The translations under genes and the position numbers were made by a program. A stretch of DNA of 64,000 nt from Symbiodinium natans. Taxonomy: Eukaryota; Sar; Dinophyceae; Suessiales; Symbiodiniaceae. The notes beneath the pieces are model-generated. The model was not told where the DNA came from, ran no database searches, and worked only from the letters and a program-made list of their open reading frames with translations. Location of the stretch: NCBI GenBank assembly GCA_905221605.1, contig CAJNDS010001169.1, forward strand, positions 620,001 to 684,000, in the 5' to 3' direction. Positions 51,801-61,870 of this stretch are shown here, in pieces. Each line of letters begins with the position of its first letter. The first letter of the stretch is position 1.

Positions 51801-54800
51801 AATATCCTGGTAGCTACCTGAAGCTCGTGGCTGCGTGCGCGCAGTGCGCCAGCGCGTGCTTGCACATGAAAGTTACAAACCTGAGTCCTGAACTTCAACA
51901 CCATCAAGCTGCAGAAGCTAAACTCCAAACTAATCCCCAAACCCTGAACCCTAAACCCTAAACCCTGAACCTTAAACCCTAAACCCTAAACACCTTAAAC
52001 CCGAAGCCCTGTTTGGAACCAAAGGGCTCATACCAAGGTCCTCTCAGTACCCGCGAGAGCTGGAGATCCCTTTCTCCTCCTCGCGCAAGGCCGGGGTTGG
52101 GTAGGGCGAACGATCACAAATTGGATATATGATATAGGGTTTAGGGTTTAGGGTTTAGGGTTTAGGGTTTAGGGTTTAGGGATGATGAAATAACAGTTTC
52201 CAAGTAATAGCAGGAGGAAGAAGTGATGTCGTCAGCTCATCGGGTCGGGCTTGAATCATTAACTCCCAAATAATTCTCCCCCCCCCCCTGCGCTCTCCCG
52301 GCCACCCTAGACAATACAAGACCAAGGCCCTACAGGCTCTAAACCCCAAAACCCCCAACACCTACATGAAACCTAAGCTCCTTGACTCCGAAAAAGCCCA
52401 GAACTCCCGAGCCCGAAGCCCGAAACTCCGAAAACTCCCCAACCCCCAGCTCCTAAACCCTCCTAAGCTCGTACGCTCCGAAACTCCGAAACTCCTGGAT
52501 CCCTGAACCCCTGAACTCTAGATGATGCTGACGGTGTCCTCCGTCAGCGGCCGGGATGCCCTGTGCGAGAATGGGATGCCCCTGCCGAAAGGCCTTGGTT
52601 TCGGGCTTGGGGTTTCTGATCCGTGGGGTTTGGGAGTTTAGGGTGTGGGGTTTTAGCGTTTTGAGGTTTGGGGTTTAGTTAGGGTTTTTGCTTTTGGGTG
52701 CTTTGGGCGTGGGGGGCCTGAAAAATCTTGACCCCCCCCCCCCCCCCCCCCCGTAGATGTTTTCACCCCTCCCAACCACCAACTTCCCTAGCTCCCAGAC
52801 TGGGGGAAGGGGTTTGGGGAAAAGAGCTTAGGGACTCTGACGAAGAGCGTGGATTGCTTTAGGGCTGGGAGGTGTTTAAGCCCCTGAATCAAGAAGACTG
52901 TCCACAGCCCCCTCTGCCAGGCACCAAGCACTTCCTTGTTTGCAAGGCCTCTGACCTGTGCGTGCCCTCGAGGGTTCTGGGTCTCAGGGTCCGGCCTTCC
53001 CTGTGAGTCCTAGAAGTTTTGAAGGCTCCCCCCCTGGCCCATGTCCCGTAGACCCCCAATCCCTGTAACCTCAAAACTCTAAATCGCAGGATCCCGTTTC
53101 TCAAGCGATCCCCACCACGCCAAAGGAAGCCTCCAATCTTCCTGAACGATGATTCTGGGAGATCTTTCATGTGGGCACCCCCTTGGGAGTGGGCACCCTC
53201 TTGGGACCCTAGTTAAGCCTTAAACTTCCACAAGCCTTCTGCTCCGAGACTTTGGGATCCTATTGACGAAGCTCCCTGGGCGCAGGGCGCGCCCAACTTC
53301 ATCATCGACCTCTGCGAGGAGCGCCTTCGGGACGACGGCAGCGTGGCGCCGTGCCTTGGGCCCTTGAGAGAGTTGGCCTTTTCCTTTTCTTCCCCTATGG
53401 GCCCTAGAAACCCTAAAGCCTTGTTAGCTTTTGGCTCGCTTCTGAGCCCCATCAGGCCTCTAAAGGAACCTGCAAAACTCTCCCCCCGTTGACCCCGCGG
53501 GGGGTGGGGAGTTCCTTGTATGTTTTTTCAAAAAGGTGATAACCGGTCATAGCTGCTACATTTCCTACAATAATTACTTATAGCTCCGGTTGGCAACGAC
53601 CCGTGAATCTTCAAGGGATTGCAGGGGGGGGGGGGGGCGGGCGGGAAGGCACTCGTTCACCCCACTCCCTTTCTCTGTCTTGAGTTCCTAAACACGCTGT
53701 TCGGCTAAGGATGACTGACGAGGCTTCCGCCACAGGGTTTAGAGTTTAGGGTCGAAGGTTGTAGCTTCTTTCGCAACCCCTAAACCTCTAAGTTTCTAGA
53801 TCCCTAAACCTATCAAGCCTATCAACCATATCAGCCCCACAAACCCTACAAACCGCGCAAGACCTGTCAATCCTAAGCGCCAGACCTTCACAGTAGCACT
53901 CCAACCCGAAGCAAGGTTTTACACAGGATTAAAATTTGCTTAGACTCCCCAATACCATTGCTGTCACCCCATTCTGTCCGCCCCTCCCTTGCCCCCTCCC
54001 CCCCCCCCCGTTAACCCCAAACCCTCAACCTCCCCAACAGAAATCTAGCCCAGACGAACCTCAAGCTCCTCAGCCCTACACAGTGGCAGAGTTTAGGGCT
54101 TCACTTTGGGTTCAGGATTTAGTGTTTAGGGCTTCCGCAACCTTCAAAGTTGCGAGAGGGGTAGTCTAGGTTTTTCTATAGTCCCAAAGACCATAGGTTG
54201 CGAAACTGGAAATCACCCTAATCCCCTCTAATCCCTAACCCGCTACGCCCTTAGCCCTCAATAGCCCAAAGAAGCATCCTTTGGTGGTATAGTAGAAGGG
54301 CTTAGGGTTAAAGGTTTGGGTTTCGACACCCGTTCGTTGCCCAAGAGGTTAACTTTTGAGCTGTTTACTTCAGTCAAACCTTTCCACAGTCTAAGCCCTT
54401 CGCCCGAAACTCCGGGGTTTTACGGGTGGCTCTAATTGGATTGAGGGTTTCCCCGATTACCCCCTCGCCTCCCCCCCCCCCGCCCAAACTTGCCCCAAAT
54501 CTCAAAATTCGCAGGCGAGACAAGACATCCTTAAAGTCGTGGATGAGTACAGCAGCAAGGCAGGGGCCTTCCGCTTCCGCCCTTGGGGATTTCAGGGTTT
54601 GAGGATGATTTAGGCCCAAGTGTAGGGCCTGAGGGTTGGGGGGGAGGATTGTGGAGGGGTCTTCCAGGGGATGCGAGAGCTCGTCCTTTGAATTGTCAAG
54701 CGCAGGCGCTGCGCGTGCTGGCCGTGGCCGTCCGCACCATGACTGCCGGAACCTCAGGTGCCGATCTTGCGGCTCTTCCATGCGGTTGTTGTAGATTGTA

Positions 54801-57800
54801 GTATCAACCCCTCAGCCTAAAGTCCCCCAAACCTTAAACAGGGCTCCGATCGAGCTTCTCTCCGCACCTAGCTGAGGAGCTTCCCTTCGACAAGAACGAT
54901 GATGAGATCACCACAGACGAGAAGTTTGCGAAGCTGCGGCAGGCTCTTGGGAGACCCCTTTAGGGCTTTAGGGTTTAGGTGCTTGGAACTTGGAGGTTTC
55001 GGGCTAGGGTTTGAAGAAGGATTCACTCCCGATGATAGCACTAAACTCAACCCCACGTAAAAACCCCAACACAAACGCCAAACTCCCGAGTAAAACCGGA
55101 ACCCTAAACCCGAAACCCAAACCCCAAACCCCAAACCCCAAACCCCCAACCCCCAAACTCCTGAACAAAAAGGCCGGAACCTAACTGGCCAAAGACCCTA
55201 AACCCTGGACCCTAAGCCCTAGTCCCCGAACCCTCATCCCCGAACCGAGCTCCTTTGCAGAACTTGCGGCTCGTTGGGTTGGTGGCCTCCATCGACCCCG
55301 ACCGCGACGGCGTGAAGGTGCCCTTCGAGGGTGTCAGGTTTCGGGTTTAGGGGTTTAGAGTTTAGAGTTTTAGGGGTTTTGGGTTTAGGGTTTAAGGGGG
55401 CTCTGGGGTTTAAACCCTCTTCGTTAAGAAGCCCTAAACGGTAGGGCCTTCAAGACCACTAAGCCCTAAACCCCAGGGTCTATAGGGCCTGGGGTTTAGG
55501 TCTTCGCCCTCAGACACAACATCCTGACAACTTCAGTGCGTAGCACCCATGACTTCGCGGGTTGCACGGAGGTTTGGTCTAGGAGTGTAGGGGTTTAGGG
55601 TTTAGTGTTGGGGATTCCGGTCTAGATAGTCGTCCTTCCCAAGTCGGGGCGACATCTTGCTTCTTACCGCTGCGTTTTCATGATGAGAAGGGCCTCCGGA
55701 GCAAGGCTTGGGAGTTTGATTTCGAGAGGCCAGTAACCAAACCCCTCCCCGAACTGCAAAACCCGAAGCCCTCCAAAAAAGCCCATGAGCCGAATGAAGC
55801 CCCATCAAGCCCCATTGAACCTCATTCAACCTCATTAGACAACAGGGTGCCCTTTTAAATCTTCAGTTTCCTGGCCAATCTAGGTTGCCAGGTGGTGGTT
55901 TAAGCCCGAGCTGGACTGGTCCTGCACCCCTTTGCACACGGGCGACATATTCCCAATAAGGAAGTTTCCTTTCCTACTGGACGTAGTTAGTCTGGGTTAG
56001 CCGTAAGACCCCTTACCCGCGGCTTGGGGTCCATGCAGGACTCCGTGCTGGCCGCTCGTGGCGCTGGCATCCGCGTTGCCCCCTTGTCCGCAGCTGGCTT
56101 TCGGCTTTGCAGCATGCCCTGCTGAGTTTACACGTTTATCTTATGCATGTGGTGCCTCCGTCACTTCTACAGACTTGGCCCCTCAGCTTTGGGCCCTGAA
56201 CCCTGAAGCCTAAAGGGTTTGAAGCGGGGGGCGGAGCAGGCTGGCAGTGTTTGGGCAACCGTGAGCCGAGCTTGGTCCCTGCCCAGGTCATGATTACCGG
56301 AGACTACCTGAAGACCCTTGGGTGCAGATTGTGAGAGTTCGATTTGGGGTCGCCATAAGCCTCAACAGGCAGCTGAGTGGTTAATCCCTCAGCCCTGAGC
56401 CCCACGCCGTTTCTCCCTAAACCCTAAACCCTAAACCCTAAACCCTAAACCCTAAACCCTAAACCCTAAACCCTAAACCCTAAACCCTAAACCCTAAACC
56501 CTAAACCCTAAACCCTAAACTCTAAACCCTAAACCCCAAAACCCTAAACCCTAAACCTTAAACCCTAAACCCTAAACTGCCAAATTCCCGCACACGAAAC
56601 CCAGGACCGCCATCGCCATCGCGAAGAACGTGAGCATCCTCCAGCCAGAGGATGATGAGGCGGAACTACACCCACCCCATTCTTTCGGCGGTGGTGCCGT
56701 GCTCAGCCTTCGTTCGCAACCGCGAACCCCCAACGCTCAACCCGTGGCTCTTCCTCAGATTGCCTAGCCTACCCTGGCCCTCGGTATGTTCATGTTTTTT
56801 GCCAACTAGAGGGGCCCTCAGCCCTACTGAGTGCGACTCCACCTGAAGCCAACAGCTCACTGGTGACATGCAGGCGACAGCGGCAGTGGACTGCAACTCA
56901 CTTCGTCCAGGAGGTGCTGCTTTAGGGCTCAGGGTTTAGAGAGCTTTCCGAAGTTGACCCCAGAAGGGGAGGACGATTGGACGATTGGACCTGACTTGAT
57001 GTTACTGTTACTTGGGGGGAAAATTCGAAAGCTCTGCATGTCGCTGCCTTTGAACCTCCTTGTGGTCGGGGTTGTACGTCCCTGCTGTTTTTTGTTAAGC
57101 AGCTGGCTGTCGGCCAGAGTCACAGGCAATCTGCAGAAGTGGAGATGAGCTGCCCTAAATCCAAAAGAAGCCCAAGCCGCAAGCCCTGAAACCCAAACCC
57201 TTAACCTTAAAGCACGAATCCACTCCTGGAGTTGAACCTACAGCAACCCACCATCAGGGCTGGTAGGGTGTAGGGTGTAGGGTTTAGGGTTTCGGGTTCA
57301 GATTAATGTCCAAGTCGGCATACAGGTATGCTTCCGTACTAGCCCGATCAAGACAAACGCACCCCTTTATTCCTAGGTTCCTGGGCAATCCTACGCTCGC
57401 TAAACCCGAAGCTCCCTAAACCCTAGACCCTATACAGCCCGAGCTCCTTAAACATGTAAGGGCTCTTTGGGATCTGCCGGGGTGCAGTGCAGGTCACTAC
57501 CTCGAGGGCAAGGACATGGATCGTCTCACTTCCACTGCACCTCGGTTTGTTTAGGGTTTAGGGATTCGGGCTTGGATTTTGCCATCGGGTGGCTTGAAGG
57601 CTGAAGAGCCGTGCGACAGGGAAGATACGTGGCCTTTCCTTCACCTCATCTCCCCACCTCGCCATGTGAGGGTGTGCCCAGCTTCCTTGTTCCAGTCCAG
57701 GCCTTAGGGCACAATAAACTTCAACTTCCTACCCCCCAAATTGGGATCATAGACCCCCGCGACGTACGACAACTCCTAGGTTACATGGTCAATAAACCCT

Positions 57801-60800
57801 TTTAGGGTTCATTTCGTCCCCAGGACTGGGGATGGAAGGGAGAGGGGAGGTCTGGCTTGCTGGCCAGGTGCGAGTCTTCGCGCGCGCGAAGCCCGAAGAC
57901 AAGTTGGCTGCTGGGCAATCACCATAGCTAGGATCTCTAGCGGCTGCATTAAGCCACTAAGCCCAAGCCGGCACAAGCTTAGAGCCCGACTACTCTGAGC
58001 CTCAAGTAGATCTACTCAGCTTCTACCTCCAAGACCCTAGGGCCTTCACCCTCCAAATCTGAAGCCCATAACCCCAAACCGTAACCTTAAACAAAATGAC
58101 AACGACTGAGCCTAGACCCTAAGCCCTAAACCCTAACCCCTAAGCCAAGGAGATTGTCAAGTCCATCCAGCGCATGGGGCAAGTGGCGGCCATGACAGGT
58201 GATGGCGTCAATGACGCGCCAGCCCTGAATCAGGCATCCGCTGGGTTGAGGGCTTAACTTCAGGGTTGAGAGTCGTTATAGGGTGTTTAGGGCTTTTTTT
58301 GGGTTTAGAGTTCAGGTCTCTCCCAACCAAAGCAGGATATTCGCGCTGCCTCGACTGCGCCCTTCCCCCAACTCAACGCCGAGACTGTGCGTTTCGTGTG
58401 GTTCAGAGCGCCCAAACCCGCGGCAAGTAGGCCAACATCGGCGTGGCCATGGGCATCCAGGGAACGGAGGTCGCAAAAGGTGCGTCCGAATCACAGCTGA
58501 ACGCTGTGCAGGGGGTGTCTTGTGGTCTAGATTCTCAGACTTTGGGGTTGTAATTGGTCTCAGAGCCCAGGGTCCAGACCATGGCACGGGGACTGGCACA
58601 GTAATCGTGGCACTGCATTCCCAATTGCACATGCCCCTGGTCCCCTGGTCATGCGCCCAAGGATATGGTTCTCACCGACGACAACTTTTGCACCCTGCTG
58701 CAAGAAGCGGGGAGGGAAGCCTGAATCCGTCTGAATCCCGAAAATGTGCTCATCCACAGGCCCCAACTTCTAAACTTCCGACTTCACACGTCGCTTGGTC
58801 TTGCCTCTCCCTGTTTCCGAAGGCTCGATCGTTTCCGCCGTCGAGAAAGGGCGCGCGATCTATTCCGGCATCCAGAAGTTCGTGGCTGGATGCAGCAAGG
58901 AGGGCATGGTAGTTGTGGCCGTAGCTTTGTAAGAGCCATCATTCAAGATGAGCCCTGCGTCAAAGTCAAGTGATTGCCAGTCCGGGCCATAGGGTGTTGT
59001 CCAATATTGCGGTTCATGGCATCATGGGAAGGTATGACTGGGGTTAGGAGGAGAGACTGTTTTGTAAGCGGTTCTAACAGTTGGGGGCTACTCAACATGC
59101 TCCTGTAGCCTCATAGCTACCCATGAGGCTCCAGGCAATGACCCTAAACCCTAGACCCTAAACCCTAAACCCTAAACCCTACACCCAAATCCCCACACCC
59201 AAACCATACTCCATGGACCTGGCCCTTGTCCAGCAGATGAGGTGGCCTTCATCATGTCCGTGCACATCGCCGAGGCGCAGCTTCTCGGGGTTTAGGGGGT
59301 TGAGGGGTTTTTGGGGGTTTTTAGGGGGTTTTTAGGTGGTTTTTAGGGGTTTTTAGGGGTTTTTATGGGGTGAGAAAGGGGGTTTAGGGGGTTTAGGGGG
59401 TTTAGGGGGGTTTAGGGGGGGTTTAGGGGGTTTAGGGGGTTTAGGGGGTTTAGGGGGTTTTGGGGGTTTCGGGGGTTTTGGGGGGTTTCGGGGGTTTCGG
59501 GGGTTTAGGGGGTTTCGGTGGTTTAGGGGGNNNNNNNNNNNNNNNNNNNNNNNNNNNNNNNNNNNNNNNNNNNNNNNNNNNNNNNNNNNNNNNNNNNNNN
59601 NNNNNNNNNNNNNNNNNNNNNNNNNNNNNNCCCCCCCCCCCCCCCCCCCCCAGTAAGGCACACTCATGAAGAAGACAACCCGTAGCTGTAGCTACATCGA
59701 CATGGGCATGCGCGGGTCTTGATGAGCATCCCAACTCTCAGGGCACCCAGGTACCCGTTCTTCCTTGTTTCAGGGTCTAAACCCCAAACCTCCCCGCCAA
59801 AGCCCAAGCCACAAACCCCTTCAGGAAAAGTGGGTATCAAGACTAGTCCTAGGTTACGCTGGGACCTAGATTCCGCCCAGATTCTACTCCTTCGTGGGCT
59901 GGACATCGAGGGGAAAGGCCCGAGCTGCAGTCGAATCGGATGTTGGGGTTTGGGGTTATAGGGTTTAGGGTTTAGGGTTTAGGGGTTGTAGGGTTTACAT
60001 GATTCAGGGGTTCGGGTTTTGGCTGGGTGGGGGTGAAGGCCGCTTTCGGTATGGGATGGGCAAAGCCAGCAGAAGGGCAGGGAATGCTTGGATCCGCTAC
60101 CAGATCCCTGAACTTCACCGTTTAGGGTAAACTTCGAGAGGCCTAGATTGCAAAAAAGCCATCCAGCAGCCCCACCTACACTCACAACGGCCGAAGCACC
60201 CCTCGTGGAGACACACGCCCATGAACCTAACCGGTTCCAAGGCATGTTACCGCAGGCGCTCGCGCCCCCAAGCCTTCCAATATTATGAGAAGCACTCAAC
60301 CTGATATTTTTTTGCTTATTGATACCCATACAAAACCCTTGCTAGGGTCAAGCCTTTCGCCCCATACGGCAGGAAGCCAAACCCTAAACCCCAAACCGAA
60401 CCCTAAACCCTGAACCGCAGGAAGCGAAACCCTGAGCCCCAACCCCTAGGCCCCAAACCGCAGGAAGCCAAACCCTAAACCTTAAACCCTAAACCCTAAA
60501 CCTTAAACCCACCCCCCTAAACCCTAAACCACAAGAGAATCCAACTAGTCGCGAGGCTGGCTAATTGCTCTGATCGGCCCCTTCGGCACGCTGATCCTCT
60601 CCGAGTTGAGCAAGGCGTGGGTTTGGGGGTTTCGGGTTTGGGGTTTAGGGTTTAGGGGTTAGTAGGGCGGGGGTTTAGGGTTCATGCAGGTGTGGGGTGT
60701 GTAGGACTAGTGGTTCATAGGGTGTAGATGTTTAGGGGCTTAGGGTGGTGTAAGGGTTTAGAGGTTTGAGGTGTAGGCGTTGGGGGTTCGCATAAGACGT

Positions 60801-61637
60801 TCAGGGGTGTTCGGCTTTCTTAACGTTTTGGATCCGGCTCATCGCCTCCTGTTTCCAATGTGCTGAATATTGCATCTCCATAAGATTGCTCAGACTTGCC
60901 TGCACTTCCAACCGTCGAAGTGGTTTCCACTGTTGCAGTTCGTATTTGGCGCGTTTGGGACTGGCTTTTTTCGGCACGGGTGTGGTGAAGGAAGAACGTG
61001 ACACTTGGGTCATCTTTCAGGTACTCCTGGTAGTCAGATCCCGTATACAAAAAGGTTTTTTCCAAAGGGTTCCTTCTCGGATACTCCCTCTTCGGGAAGC
61101 CGTCTAAAGAGAGTAATCCTACAGCCTGCGCCCGAAACCCTCAACGTTACGGAGTGCCAAGAGCAACTGCATTAGAACATCGACATCTTCCTCCTCAGTC
61201 TACTGCTGAAGCTTTTGCTTGCCTGGTTCAGCTCATGCCACCGTCTTGCGTCTTTCGATTTAATTAAGACCTTTAACCTAGGCCCAAGGACCTTGATTCC
61301 GAACCCTAAACGCCCCTACACAGGTCGTCACCGGATGGCAGATGCGGAACTACCAGCGCTGGAAGCAGCCTTGGAAGTTGACCTTTCGGGGCTGTACAAC
61401 TACGACTTCGGCAGCGGCTTCTACTATTACAGCAACACTGCTAACAGCAGCAATCGCAGCAGCAGCAGCAGCAGCAACAACAACAACAACAACAACATGA
61501 TGATGAGCATGATGAACCAAAACACTACCACCACCACTACCACTACCACTACCACTACCACTACCACTAGCACTACCACTACCACTACCACTACCACTAC
61601 CACTACGACTACGACTACGACTACGACTACGACTACG

Positions 61638-61679
<42 letters not shown>

Positions 61680-61680
61680 G

Positions 61681-61764
<84 letters not shown>

Positions 61765-61821
61765 GTACTAGTACTAGTACTAGTACTAGTACTAGTACTA
61801 CTACTACTACTACTACTACTT

Positions 61822-61870
<49 letters not shown>

